Below, piece by piece: positions 32,955 through 41,833 of a stretch of DNA of 64,000 nt. Source of the stretch: DASVNK01 sp036383895 (lineage in GTDB: Bacteria; Verrucomicrobiota; Verrucomicrobiia; Limisphaerales; SXQI01). The DNA lies in NCBI GenBank assembly GCA_036383895.1, contig DASVNK010000079.1:1-64000 (forward strand). Reading direction: 5' to 3'. The translations under genes and the position numbers were made by a program. A model generated the notes under the pieces. That model was not told where the DNA came from and made no database searches. It saw only the letters and a list, made by a program, of their open reading frames with translations. Each line of letters starts with the position of its first letter. Within the stretch, counting starts at the first letter, position 1.

Positions 32955-33878
32955 ATGCAGCGCATGAATCAGTTCCTTGCGACCGTTCCGTTCGATTTGT
33001 ATGAGCTCGCGTTGTTTCATCTCGTCGTAAAGCATCGCAGTTTCACGAAAGCGGCGGCGCTTGCTGGACTTACACAGAGTGCGATTACACGGCAGATTCA
33101 GGGGATCGAAAGCGCGCTGGGAGTTGAGTTGCTCAAGCGCACGACCCGATCGATCGCGCTGACTCCCGCAGGGCAATATTTGGCTTCGGAGGCGATACGA
33201 TTGCTTGGGGATGTGGAGAGCACGCTCAGGCTGTTGCAGCAGGACTATGCGAACGCACCGAAAGAGGTTCGCGTGAATGTGTCGCGGTCGGTTGGATTGG
33301 CGTATCTGCCGGGATTCTTCCACGCGAATTTGCGGAAGGTGCAGAATGTCACGTATCGGCTGCACTTCAGCCGAAGCGATGAAATCCTGCTCGCATTGGA
33401 AGCAGATGAGCAGGACATCGGAGTGCTGAATGCGCCGCGCCGCCTGCCGCCGACGCTCCGGGTCACGCATCGGTTTCAGGATGTTTTCACGTTTGTGGCG
33501 CCGGTTGCGCTTGCTGCGGAATACTTTTCTCTGAAAAAGAACCAGGCTCAGCACGAGTGGCTGGTGCGTCAGAAATGGCTTATTTACGCGGAGGAATCGA
33601 ATACAGGAAAAGAGCTGCGGCAATGGCTGCGGCGTGAAGGATTGCGCCTCAACGAGCAGGCTGAGTTCGACAATTTTGATCTGATCATCAACCTCGTGTC
33701 TCTGGGGATGGGATGCAGCATAGTCCCGGTCCGTGCGCTAGCGCTCTACGCACATAAGAAAACGATGCAGCGACTCCCGTATGATTCGCCGCTGGTGCGC
33801 GAATTGGTCGTGTTAGTTCGGAAACGTCAGAAGCCCGCGGCACATGTATCGACCTTCGTGTCGCACATACTGTTCTGA
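32955..33878 (+). CDS. LysR-family transcriptional regulator
   Basis: A 307-residue regulator. The N-terminal winged HTH is textbook: YELALFHLVVKHRSFTKAA, then LTQSAITRQIQGIESALGVE, then RTTRSIALTPAGQYL. The rest is a periplasmic-binding-protein-like effector domain (SRSVGLAYLPGFFH and later FDNFDLIINLVSLGMGCSIV). The start is ATG 32955; an upstream in-frame TTG is less likely. It is divergent from a ferredoxin gene across a candidate LysR box, so autoregulation and ferredoxin control are expected. The ligand is unknown. Confidence 0.9.
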   Translation: MQRMNQFLATVPFDLYELALFHLVVKHRSFTKAAALAGLTQSAITRQIQGIESALGVELLKRTTRSIALTPAGQYLASEAIRLLGDVESTLRLLQQDYANAPKEVRVNVSRSVGLAYLPGFFHANLRKVQNVTYRLHFSRSDEILLALEADEQDIGVLNAPRRLPPTLRVTHRFQDVFTFVAPVALAAEYFSLKKNQAQHEWLVRQKWLIYAEESNTGKELRQWLRREGLRLNEQAEFDNFDLIINLVSLGMGCSIVPVRALALYAHKKTMQRLPYDSPLVRELVVLVRKRQKPAAHVSTFVSHILF

Positions 33879-33907
33879 GGCCGAGCGGACTTAAAGATTT
33901 ACTGCTA

Positions 33908-34834
33908 CTAGTGGATGCCCGCTTCGCGAATTGCCGCGATCACGTTTAAGGTGTCCAGTTGTTCCAAATCGTTAGCGGGTGCTTCGATGATTCGGACATT
34001 CGAATGCAGGGGCTGCCAGATGGTGCGCCTGGAAGGACCCCACAACACAACGGCTTTGCCGCCGACGGCGGCGGCGAGGTGGGTGATGCCGCTGTCGTGG
34101 CCGGTAAATAAATGGCATTGGGAGAGGAGGCCGGCGAGTTCGGCGAGAGGAAGGCGTTCGGCGTGGTGAAAGCGGTCTTTGGCAAGGAGGGAGGCAAGTT
34201 GGTTGAGGCGTGTGCCTTCGGCTTCGCCGCCGACGAGGAGGATGTTCCAGTTCGTTTCCCGCTGCACCCACTGGAGCAATTCAGTCCAACGAGTGATCGG
34301 CCAATTCTTCTTTTCGCTGCCGCTGCCGGGATGGACCGCGAGCCATTGGCCGGGAGTGAGAGGCGTGGAGTTTGGCAGCGTGAGTTTTGGAATGGGATCG
34401 GGATCGAAGATGGCGAGATTTTCGAGCGGCTTGAGGAAAACGGTGGTGGCGTGGAGGTCCTGGCTTTCGTCGGGACGATGTTGGCCCTGGATGAATTGTG
34501 CTTTGGTAGTGCGGCCGACGTTGGCTTTGAAGATGTCGTCGGGATCGTAGAGATAGGAAATGATGAGGTTGAAGGATTCGAAGTACTCGGACCAGTTGTC
34601 GTCGAGCCTGGCGTTGCGGGCGAAGAAGCGGGAGAGAGGGCCGGCTTCGATGGAACGGAAGGCGTCGATGAGGCCGGCGGACTTGGCGAGTTCGGCGACG
34701 ACGGGGTAGCCAAGGACTTCGAGGTGGGTGTCGGGAAAGGTGCTGCGGAGTGCGGAGATGGCCGGGAGAGTGAGGATGAAATCGCCGATGGCGCCGCCGC
34801 GCACTACCAGGATTTTGCCGCGCTTTTCAGGCAC
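33908..34834 (-). CDS. Glycosyltransferase family 9 (heptosyltransferase-like)
   Basis: A 308-residue GT9 enzyme. The N-terminal block VVRGGAIGDFILTLPAISAL, HPGSGSEKKNWPITRW near the hinge, and FTGHDSGITHLAAAVGGKAV followed by VLWGPS are hallmark GT9 motifs. It probably transfers ADP-heptose or a related sugar during lipopolysaccharide or other glycan assembly at the inner membrane. The GTG start is 3 nt after the upstream membrane-protein gene. It is the last gene of the miaB operon and converges with the LysR gene. Confidence 0.88.
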   Translation of the reverse strand: MPEKRGKILVVRGGAIGDFILTLPAISALRSTFPDTHLEVLGYPVVAELAKSAGLIDAFRSIEAGPLSRFFARNARLDDNWSEYFESFNLIISYLYDPDDIFKANVGRTTKAQFIQGQHRPDESQDLHATTVFLKPLENLAIFDPDPIPKLTLPNSTPLTPGQWLAVHPGSGSEKKNWPITRWTELLQWVQRETNWNILLVGGEAEGTRLNQLASLLAKDRFHHAERLPLAELAGLLSQCHLFTGHDSGITHLAAAVGGKAVVLWGPSRRTIWQPLHSNVRIIEAPANDLEQLDTLNVIAAIREAGIH

Positions 34835-34837
34835 TGT

Positions 34838-35383
34838 TCAGGGACGGAACGCGGTTAGGCCGAGCACAAGGACGGTCACGCCGAGGGCGAGTTGCAGGAT
34901 GCTTCCGAGGCGCAGGCGGGAAGGGTTTGCGGTCCACCAATTCAGAATGTCACGGACTCGCCAGGGAGAAATGGTCCACCACATTCCGCAGATGACCCAG
35001 GCGTAGGCCCAGATGACGAGTACGAGGCGGGCGGGAGAATCGGCCCAGCGGGTGCGGTTCAAAGTGAACCAGGCAAGCAGGAGCATGCAGACGGCGAGGC
35101 CGCGAACGGCGAGGAAATCGCGCACGAAAATGCAGGTGAGCACGCCGATCGCGCCGAAGCCGAGGAACATGTATTTTTTGTAGGCGGCGAAATCGGCGAT
35201 GGCTTCGTTTTGCAGGTTGTAGAGGAACCATGCGGTGCCGAGGCCCATGAGGATGAAGCCGATGATTTCATTGCGGGGGAAAGCGCGGGCGCTTCTTGTG
35301 AAATCGTCGGGCTTGAGTAAGGCCCAGAGTTGGATGGCGCTGTAAACTGCGCCGATGAGAATCGCGAGGGTCGAAAGCGTCAT
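34838..35383 (-). CDS. Polytopic membrane protein
   Basis: A 181-residue protein with five or six hydrophobic helices, including the first (TLAILIGAVYSAIQLWAL), IGFILMGLGTAWFLYNL, MFLGFGAIGVLTCIFV, LVLVIWAYAWVICGMWW and the last (ILQLALGVTVLVLGLTAF). No catalytic motif or family is recognised. It lies between miaB (18 nt) and the GT9 gene (3 nt), so it is co-transcribed; an envelope or lipid-linked-glycan role is possible. Confidence 0.72.
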   Translation of the reverse strand: MTLSTLAILIGAVYSAIQLWALLKPDDFTRSARAFPRNEIIGFILMGLGTAWFLYNLQNEAIADFAAYKKYMFLGFGAIGVLTCIFVRDFLAVRGLAVCMLLLAWFTLNRTRWADSPARLVLVIWAYAWVICGMWWTISPWRVRDILNWWTANPSRLRLGSILQLALGVTVLVLGLTAFRP

Positions 35384-35401
35384 GAATTTTCCCTGCGCAC
35401 C

Positions 35402-36778
35402 CTAGAGATTCACGATGGCGGGATCGCCATAGAGCGTGAAAGAACCGACTCGTTCGATCTTCAAATCCATGAGCTGGCCAATATGTCGGTCGGCCCCTTC
35501 GAAAACAACAATTTTGTTGCAACGGGTGCGGCCCTGGAGGCGCGAGGCGTTTCGGCGGCTGGGGCCTTCGACGAGGATTTGCACGCGCTGATTTTGGAAG
35601 TTTGAGTAACGGCGGTCCGCGATTGCGTTCACTTCGGCGAGAAGACGCGCATGACGTTCCTCGCGGAGTTCCTGCGGGACCTGGTCTTCCATGCTGGCTG
35701 CGGGAGTATCTTTGCGGGGCGAATATTTGAAGAGGTAGGCGTTGTCGAATTCGATTTCGCGGACGATGGAGAGAGTTTGTTCGAAGTCTTCGTCGGTTTC
35801 GCCAGGAAAGCCGACAATGATGTCAGTGGTGAGGCCGATGTTTGGTTTAATGGAGCGAAGTTTTTGGATGATGGTGAGGAACCGTTCGCGAGTGTAACCG
35901 CGATGCATGAGCTTCAGGACGCGGTCGCTGCCGCTTTGTAACGGGATGTGTGCGCTCTCGCAAAGTTTCGGCAGGCGCGCGTAGGCTTCGGCAAGATCAT
36001 CGCCGTAACCTTTTGGATGTGGAGAGGTGAAGCGGATGCGTTGGAGGCCGTCGATTTCGTGAACCGCATCGAGCAGTTGGACGAAAGCGCTTTTGCCCTT
36101 TTTCGTTCCGATCTCGCGCTTGCCGTAGCTGGTCACAATTTGGCCGAGGAGTGTAATTTCCTTGTAGCCGGCCGCGACCAGAGAACGACATTCGGCGACG
36201 ATGTCTTCGATGGAACGGCTGCGTTCCTGGCCGCGGGTGTACGGGACGATGCAGAAGGTGCAGTATTGGTTGCAACCTTGCATGATGCTGACGAAGCCGG
36301 TGACTTTTTGCGGGGCGGGGCCGACGATGCTCGATTCGTTGAGTGCACTGAGATCGATGTGATCGCGAATCGTCGCTTCGCTGCCGGCCTCTTCTTCGAC
36401 GTCGACGACGGTCTGGCGGCGACCGGAAGTCAGGTCATCAATGTAGTCGGCGGTGCGGTGGAATTTTTGCGTGCCGATAACCAGGTCGACGCCCGTTTTC
36501 TCGACGAGTTCCTGACCGCGGCTCTGCGCCATGCAGCCAAGAAAACCAAATAGTTGCTCATTGCCGCGCTTTTTGGCGGTGTTGACCAGGTTCTGCATCT
36601 TGCCGATCGCTTTTTGTTCGGCCTGGTCACGGACGCTGCAGGTGTTCAGGAGGACGACGTCGGCGGCTTTTTCGGTTTGCGCGAGAGTATAGCCCCTGGC
36701 CACAAACTGAGCGGCGACCGCTTCGGAGTCGCGCTCGTTCATTTGGCACCCGTAGGTTTTGATGAAAACGCTCGGCAT
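35402..36778 (-). CDS. miaB: tRNA-2-methylthio-N6-dimethylallyladenosine synthase
   Basis: A 458-residue radical-SAM methylthiotransferase that adds a methylthio group to i6A37 of tRNA. The N-terminal MTTase domain has three cluster cysteines (YGCQMN near 9, NTCSVRD near 45, LGCMAQ near 80). The radical-SAM cluster is CNQYCTFC near 169. A TRAM domain forms the last ~65 residues. Length matches the family. It heads a three-gene minus-strand operon. Upstream is a 390-nt region with a phased heptamer array that may regulate it or the divergent peptidase. Confidence 0.95.
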   Translation of the reverse strand: MPSVFIKTYGCQMNERDSEAVAAQFVARGYTLAQTEKAADVVLLNTCSVRDQAEQKAIGKMQNLVNTAKKRGNEQLFGFLGCMAQSRGQELVEKTGVDLVIGTQKFHRTADYIDDLTSGRRQTVVDVEEEAGSEATIRDHIDLSALNESSIVGPAPQKVTGFVSIMQGCNQYCTFCIVPYTRGQERSRSIEDIVAECRSLVAAGYKEITLLGQIVTSYGKREIGTKKGKSAFVQLLDAVHEIDGLQRIRFTSPHPKGYGDDLAEAYARLPKLCESAHIPLQSGSDRVLKLMHRGYTRERFLTIIQKLRSIKPNIGLTTDIIVGFPGETDEDFEQTLSIVREIEFDNAYLFKYSPRKDTPAASMEDQVPQELREERHARLLAEVNAIADRRYSNFQNQRVQILVEGPSRRNASRLQGRTRCNKIVVFEGADRHIGQLMDLKIERVGSFTLYGDPAIVNL

Positions 36779-36804
36779 TACGAAAGGCGTAAAAGTAAGC
36801 GGAA

Positions 36805-36824
36805 GCGGGTTATTTGCAACCCGC
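36805..36824. other. Small hairpin upstream of miaB
   Basis: GCGGGTT, loop ATTTGC, AACCCGC: a perfect 7-bp inverted repeat 27 nt upstream of the miaB start. It has no following T run, so it is more likely an operator or leader structure than a terminator. Confidence 0.45.
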
Positions 36825-36834
36825 GTGACGTTTT

Positions 36835-36892
36835 GTGATCACAAAGCTGAAAATCGTGCTCAATGGTGATCAAACGTGATCAAACGTGCTCA
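36835..36892. promoter_or_regulatory. Helically phased GTG(A/C)TCA heptamer array
   Basis: GTGATCA or GTGCTCA occurs at 36835, 36856, 36866, 36876 and 36886. The last four starts are spaced exactly 10 nt, and the first is 21 nt ahead, so all copies face one side of the helix. A sixth copy is at 36987. The array lies in the divergent region between miaB (minus) and the M2 peptidase (plus). Such phasing is typical of cooperative protein binding; the factor is unknown. Confidence 0.6.
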
Positions 36893-37166
36893 GTTCTTAA
36901 TGCGGACGCACCCATCCAGAATGAGGTGCTGTTTGTCTTCTGGAAGGTTGCCGAGGATGCTCGTCGGGCCGCGTCTTGTCGATTTTGTGCTCATATTTTG
37001 GGTTCAGGATAGAGGGAGGGGTCGGCCATTTATAGACGCACCCCCCAACGAAAATGAAAGGATCGATGCAGGCGATTTGAACGACAGGATGCACAAAGGC
37101 CTGTTCGCTTCGAATAAGGACACCGGGCAGGGTGACAACTGACTTCACTTTTATTAGGTTTTGAGG

Positions 37167-38960
37167 ATGCGAAACGGAAAAGGGATCATTCTTTCGGCCA
37201 TGTTGATGGGGGCCGTGGCTGGGTTGCGGGCGGATACGGCTTCGGAGGCGCGGGAGTTTTTGAAGATGTATAACGCGGTGGGGCAGGGGATCTTCACGGC
37301 GGCAAATGAGGCGGAGTGGAAGGCGAGCACGGACGTGACGGATGAGAATACGGGGCGACGCATCGGCGCGAATGATGTGCGAGCGAAATTTGTTGGGAGT
37401 CCGTACGTCATTGAGAAAGCGAAGGAGTTGCTCGGGAAGAAGAGCGAGTTGGACGAGAAAACGGTACGGCAGCTCGACGCGATTTTGCTTTCGGCGGCGG
37501 GTTATCCGGGCACGAAGCCGGAGTTGGTGTCGGCGCGAGTGAGCGCGGAGGCGAGGCAGTCCGCAATTCAGGATGGATTCAAATTTCAGTTCACGAATCC
37601 GAAGACGAAGCAGACGCGCGCGATTACGCCGAACCAGATCAATGAGATCATGGAGAGTTCGAAAGAACTGATGGAACGACGCGCGGCATGGGAGGCTTCG
37701 AAGGAGATTGGTGTTCCGCTGCGGCCGGGTTTGGTCGAGCTGCAGAAGCTGCGGAACCAGGTCGCGAAGGAAATGGGGTTTAGTTCGTTTTTCCATCTGC
37801 AAGTGGCCGATTACGGAATGAGCGTGGCGGAGATGCGTGCTTTGACGGAGCGGCTGAACACCGAACTGCGCCCGCTCTATTTGCAGTTGCATACGTGGAC
37901 GAAGCACAAGCTGGCGCAGAGGTACAATCAAATGGTGCCGAAAATGATCCCGGCGCATTGGCTCGGGAACCGTTGGAGTCAGCAATGGCCGGGGCTCGTG
38001 GAAGGGGCGAACTTCGATGAGCATTTCAAAGGACGCGAATCTGAATGGTTGGTGCAGCAAGCGGAGCGTTTCTACACCTCGCTCGGCTGGCCGAAGTTGC
38101 CGGAAGTTTTTTGGACGAAATCGGATTTGTATGAATTGCCGGCTGATGCGCCGCGAAAAAAGAATACGCATGCTTCGGCCTGGCATCTCGATTTACAGAA
38201 TGACGTTCGTTCGTTGATGAGCGTGCGTCCCAATTACGATTGGCATGAGACGACGCATCATGAGCTGGGACATATATATTATTTCCTCGCCTATTCCAAC
38301 GACGATGTGCCGTTGACCTTGCGTGAAGGAGCGAACCGCGCCTTCCATGAAGCGGTTGGTGATCTGATTGGAATTGCGGCCCGGCAAATTCCGTATCTGA
38401 AACAGGCGGGCGTGTTGCCGAACACCGTGCAGGTCGACAAGACGCAGTACCTGCTGAACGAGGCGCTGGATAGCGCGGTGGTTTTTATACCGTGGTCGGC
38501 CGGGGTGATGACGGCGTGGGAGCACGATTTCTACGAGCAGAACCTTTCAACCAACGAATACAACAAGCGCTGGTGGGATTACGTGGCGAAGTATCAAGGG
38601 GTGTCGGCGCCGGAGCCGCGCGATGAGAAGTATTGCGATGCAGCGACCAAGACGCACATCAATGACGACCCGGCGCAGTATTACGATTACGCGCTGGCGT
38701 ATATTATTAAGTACCAACTTCACATGCACATCGCGAAGAACATCCTGAAGCAGGATCCACATTCGTGTAATTATTATGGGAACAAAGCAGTGGGCGATTT
38801 CCTGTGGAAAATCCTGCGCGTTGGGAAAACGGAGGATTGGCGCAAACTGTTGAAGGAGGCAACGGGTGAGGAAATTAGCGCCAAGCCGATGCTGGAGTAT
38901 TTCGCGCCAGTGATGGCCTGGTTGGAAAAAGAAAACGAAGGACGGGAACAGGGATGGTGA
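37167..38960 (+). CDS. M2-family peptidase (angiotensin-converting-enzyme-like)
   Basis: A 597-residue exported zinc dipeptidyl carboxypeptidase. A signal peptide (ILSAMLMGAVAGLRA) is followed by an all-helical peptidase domain. The zinc site is HELGH at 365-369 and the downstream ligand block EGANRAFHEAVGD, with the Glu near 395, which matches M2 enzymes. Length matches a single ACE catalytic domain. The start is ATG 37167; a TTG two codons earlier is in frame, and an AGG lies about 8 nt before the ATG. It probably trims peptides in the periplasm. It stands alone, after the phased heptamer array. Confidence 0.9.
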   Translation: MRNGKGIILSAMLMGAVAGLRADTASEAREFLKMYNAVGQGIFTAANEAEWKASTDVTDENTGRRIGANDVRAKFVGSPYVIEKAKELLGKKSELDEKTVRQLDAILLSAAGYPGTKPELVSARVSAEARQSAIQDGFKFQFTNPKTKQTRAITPNQINEIMESSKELMERRAAWEASKEIGVPLRPGLVELQKLRNQVAKEMGFSSFFHLQVADYGMSVAEMRALTERLNTELRPLYLQLHTWTKHKLAQRYNQMVPKMIPAHWLGNRWSQQWPGLVEGANFDEHFKGRESEWLVQQAERFYTSLGWPKLPEVFWTKSDLYELPADAPRKKNTHASAWHLDLQNDVRSLMSVRPNYDWHETTHHELGHIYYFLAYSNDDVPLTLREGANRAFHEAVGDLIGIAARQIPYLKQAGVLPNTVQVDKTQYLLNEALDSAVVFIPWSAGVMTAWEHDFYEQNLSTNEYNKRWWDYVAKYQGVSAPEPRDEKYCDAATKTHINDDPAQYYDYALAYIIKYQLHMHIAKNILKQDPHSCNYYGNKAVGDFLWKILRVGKTEDWRKLLKEATGEEISAKPMLEYFAPVMAWLEKENEGREQGW

Positions 38961-39001
38961 GTAGACGGTACGTCCCGGCCGCTACGCTACTATCGTAATC
39001 G

Positions 39002-41614
39002 CTAATCGAGGTAGAGGAATTCGTTCGCGTTGAAGAGGGCGCGGGAGAGTTCGGTCCAGCCACGTTGTTGGGCGAGTTGGAGGGAATCGGCGAGTTCAGT
39101 GGGGTCAGGTCTGCGTTGGAAAGCGAGTTGGAAGGCGCGCTCGACGCGGCTGTTTGGATCCTGGGGATCGGGTTCGGAGGCGACGCGTTGCGCGAAGGCT
39201 TGGGCGGATTCGATTGCGATGGGGCTGTTGAGGAGGGTGAAGGCCTGGGGGGCGACGGTGGATTGGTTGCGGCGGGCGCAGGAGGTGGCGTTTTCGGGGA
39301 GGTCGAAGGTTTCCATAAAGGGGATGCGGACAGTGCGCTTTTGGATGAGGTAGATGCTGCGGACGGGTTGTTGGTCGGCGGGAGAGGGGTACCAGCCTTT
39401 GGTTTTGGTTTCGTTGTCGTCGAGGAACGCGGGGTTGGAGGCGAGGATATCCTCGGGGAGCTTGGGCCAGATGGGTGGGCCACCTTCGCAGGCGCGGAGT
39501 TTGCCGGAGACGGCGAGGAGAGAGTCGCGGAGTTGTTCGGCGGTGAGGCGGCGAAGATTCTGGCGGGCGAGGAGGCGATTTTCGGAATCGGCGGTGGCGG
39601 ACTTTTTGCGGGCGCCGATGAATTTGAGGGTGGGGCTCTCGGTGGAGGGAACGGTTGAGAGCTGGCGGTAGGTGGCGCTGGTGACGACGAGGCGGTGGAG
39701 TTTTTTGAGAGACCAGCCTTCGCGGATGAATTCGGAGGCGAGCCAATCGAGGAGTTCGGGATGGGTGGGGCGGGCCCCAGCGAGGCCGAAGTCGTTGGGC
39801 GTTTCGACGATGCCGCGGCCGAAATGATTCTGCCAAATGCGATTCACGATGACGCGGGCGGTAAGCGGGTTTTGGTCACTCGCGATCCACTTGGCGAGGG
39901 TGAGGCGGCGGCCGAGGGTTTTGGGGTTTTTGCCTTTTGTGATGGGGGCGGGATTGGGATCGAGCGCGGAGAGGAAGCCGGGGACGACGGGTTCGCGTTC
40001 GGATTTGTGGTCGCCCTGGTAAAGGATTCTGGTGATGGCGGGTTCGCCTTCGGCGTCGGTGGCGAGAAGGGCGCGGGTGAACTCGCGTTTCTCCTTTTTG
40101 ATTTCGGCGAGTTGTTTGCCGAGTTCTTCGTGACGTTTCTTTTGAGACTCGTCGAGGGCGGCGATAATTTCTTTTTCTTCGGGAGTTACGTTTTTCTCGA
40201 GGTCCGCGATTTGCTTTTTCTGTTCTTCGGAACGCTTGTCTTTTCCGAGGGAGAGGAGAGTGCGTTCTTCGTCGGTGAGTTTCGCGATGCGTTCGGAGCG
40301 GATGGATTCTTTGATTTTGTTGGAAATGGTGTCGCGCTCTTCCTGGAGCGGTTTGATGCGAGCGTCGAGTTCGGCGTTGTGCTTGCGGATTTTTTGCTGA
40401 TCGGCGGTGAGATCGATGGGCAGGTCGTCGGCGGTTTTTACGCCTTCAAAAAAGGCGCGCATGCGGAAGTGGTCGGCATGAGAAAAGGGATCGGTTTTGT
40501 GATCATGGCAGCGGCAGCATGACATGGTGACGCCAAGAAAGGCGCTGCCAGTGGTTTCAACAAGATCGGCCATGAGTTCGGCACGGGCGCGGGGTTGTTC
40601 GTTGAAGAGCGGGGCGGAGTTGTCTTGCGGGCCGAGGCGGAGGTAGCCGGTGGCGATCAGGAGTTCCTGCTCTTTTGAATCGCGAGGTTCGCCTTCGAGG
40701 AGTTCATCGCCGGCGAGTTGTTCGATGATAAATTGGTTGAATGGTTTGTCGTCGTTGAAGGAGCGGATCGCGTAATCCCGGAAGCGCCAGGCGCTTTTGC
40801 GGAATTCGTCCCAATCGAAGCCGTTGCTGTCGCTATAGCGGACGACGTCGAGCCATTGGCGCGCCCAGTGTTCGCCGTATCGAGGGGAGTCGAGGAGCTC
40901 GCCGGCGAGACGTTCATAGGCGCCGGAAGATTTGTCGGCGAGGAATTCGGCCATTTGTTCGGGAGTTGGAGGGAGGCCAGTGAGATCGAAATAGAGGCGG
41001 CGGGCGAGTTCGCGACGGTTTGCTTCCGGTGCTGGTTTCAGGCCGGCAGCTTCGACTTTTTCGATGATGAAGTTGTCGATTGGGTTTTTGACGCGGGTCG
41101 AGTTGCGGACGTTGGGCACCGAAGGGCGTTTGATTGGTTTGAGGGACCAGAGGTCGAGGCGTTGTCCACCGAAGATGCGGACGATAGGATTTCGTTGGTC
41201 AGTCCAGGCGTCACCCATTTTTTCGGTGGGTGAGGCGAGGGCGAGTGTGGCGGCTTTTTTCTTTGGCCACGGTGCGCCATCAGCAATCCACTGTTCGAGA
41301 ACGGAGATCTCGTTGGTGCTGAGCTTTTCTTTGGGTGGCATTTCCAGATCCGGCTTTTTGTGCAGGACGGCGTGGAGAAGCAGGCTTTCGTTGGGTTTGC
41401 CGGGGATGAGCGCGGGTCCAGCATCGCCGCCCTTGAGGAGAGCTTCGCGGGAATCCATGCGCAAGCTGCCTTTAACTTTGTCCGGCCCGTGGCAACTGAT
41501 GCAGCGGGATTCGAGGAGAGGGAGGACGCGGTCGTGGAAATGCTGTTCGGGATTCGCGGCGCGCGTGGCGAGCGCGAGCGCGAATGCGGCGCAGAGCAGC
41601 ACAACACGGGTCAC
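39002..41614 (-). CDS. PSD1/DUF1549-DUF1553 planctomycete-type cytochrome c protein
   Basis: An 870-residue exported protein (N-terminal VVLLCAAFALALATRA). Domain order: planctomycete cytochrome c with CISCHG near 37-42, DUF1549 (about 150-360, with DLTGLPPTPEQMAEFL and SCCRCHDHKTDPF), a charged coiled coil (about 385-500), and DUF1553/PSD1 (about 555-820, with VNRIWQNHFGRGIVETPNDF and PELLDWLASEF). It ends ELSRALFNANEFLYLD, the family terminus. Such proteins are paired with a DUF1501 sulfatase-like gene in Planctomycetes and Verrucomicrobia; none is adjacent here. The start is GTG. Redox role in complex-polymer degradation is the usual guess. Confidence 0.9.
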   Translation of the reverse strand: MTRVVLLCAAFALALATRAANPEQHFHDRVLPLLESRCISCHGPDKVKGSLRMDSREALLKGGDAGPALIPGKPNESLLLHAVLHKKPDLEMPPKEKLSTNEISVLEQWIADGAPWPKKKAATLALASPTEKMGDAWTDQRNPIVRIFGGQRLDLWSLKPIKRPSVPNVRNSTRVKNPIDNFIIEKVEAAGLKPAPEANRRELARRLYFDLTGLPPTPEQMAEFLADKSSGAYERLAGELLDSPRYGEHWARQWLDVVRYSDSNGFDWDEFRKSAWRFRDYAIRSFNDDKPFNQFIIEQLAGDELLEGEPRDSKEQELLIATGYLRLGPQDNSAPLFNEQPRARAELMADLVETTGSAFLGVTMSCCRCHDHKTDPFSHADHFRMRAFFEGVKTADDLPIDLTADQQKIRKHNAELDARIKPLQEERDTISNKIKESIRSERIAKLTDEERTLLSLGKDKRSEEQKKQIADLEKNVTPEEKEIIAALDESQKKRHEELGKQLAEIKKEKREFTRALLATDAEGEPAITRILYQGDHKSEREPVVPGFLSALDPNPAPITKGKNPKTLGRRLTLAKWIASDQNPLTARVIVNRIWQNHFGRGIVETPNDFGLAGARPTHPELLDWLASEFIREGWSLKKLHRLVVTSATYRQLSTVPSTESPTLKFIGARKKSATADSENRLLARQNLRRLTAEQLRDSLLAVSGKLRACEGGPPIWPKLPEDILASNPAFLDDNETKTKGWYPSPADQQPVRSIYLIQKRTVRIPFMETFDLPENATSCARRNQSTVAPQAFTLLNSPIAIESAQAFAQRVASEPDPQDPNSRVERAFQLAFQRRPDPTELADSLQLAQQRGWTELSRALFNANEFLYLD

Positions 41615-41833
41615 GGAGTGAGTTTGCCTGAAGGGTTCTACGTTGTCAGGCGTAGAGATGCCATTCGGGTTGACCCGGAACGTCAGGGTTGGTGGCGCAA
41701 AATGATAAGGGTTTTCCTTATCTCTCGTTTGAAATTTGCCGAGCGGCTACTTAGCATGCGTGTCGGCTCGGGCTCTGATTCAGAACGTTCTGCTGCGGTT
41801 AGAGTTCTGGGCCCGCTAGTGACCGATCCGACG
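41615..41833. promoter_or_regulatory. Divergent promoter region of the PSD1 and subtilase genes
   Basis: A 219-nt region between two outward starts. It contains a perfect inverted repeat GATAAGG - GTTTT - CCTTATC at 41704-41722. No promoter hexamers are clear enough to call. Confidence 0.45.

Noticed and set aside
32895..33623. Upstream extension of the ferredoxin frame through the LysR gene
   Set aside because: Only the last 93 codons have ferredoxin character; the rest is antisense to the LysR gene.
36897..38186. 429-codon minus-strand open frame opposite the M2 peptidase
   Set aside because: Arg/Leu/His-rich antisense shadow of the peptidase.
41360..41833. Upstream extension of the subtilase frame inside the PSD1 gene
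   Set aside because: No signal peptide or family sequence there; ATG 41834 gives a signal peptide.
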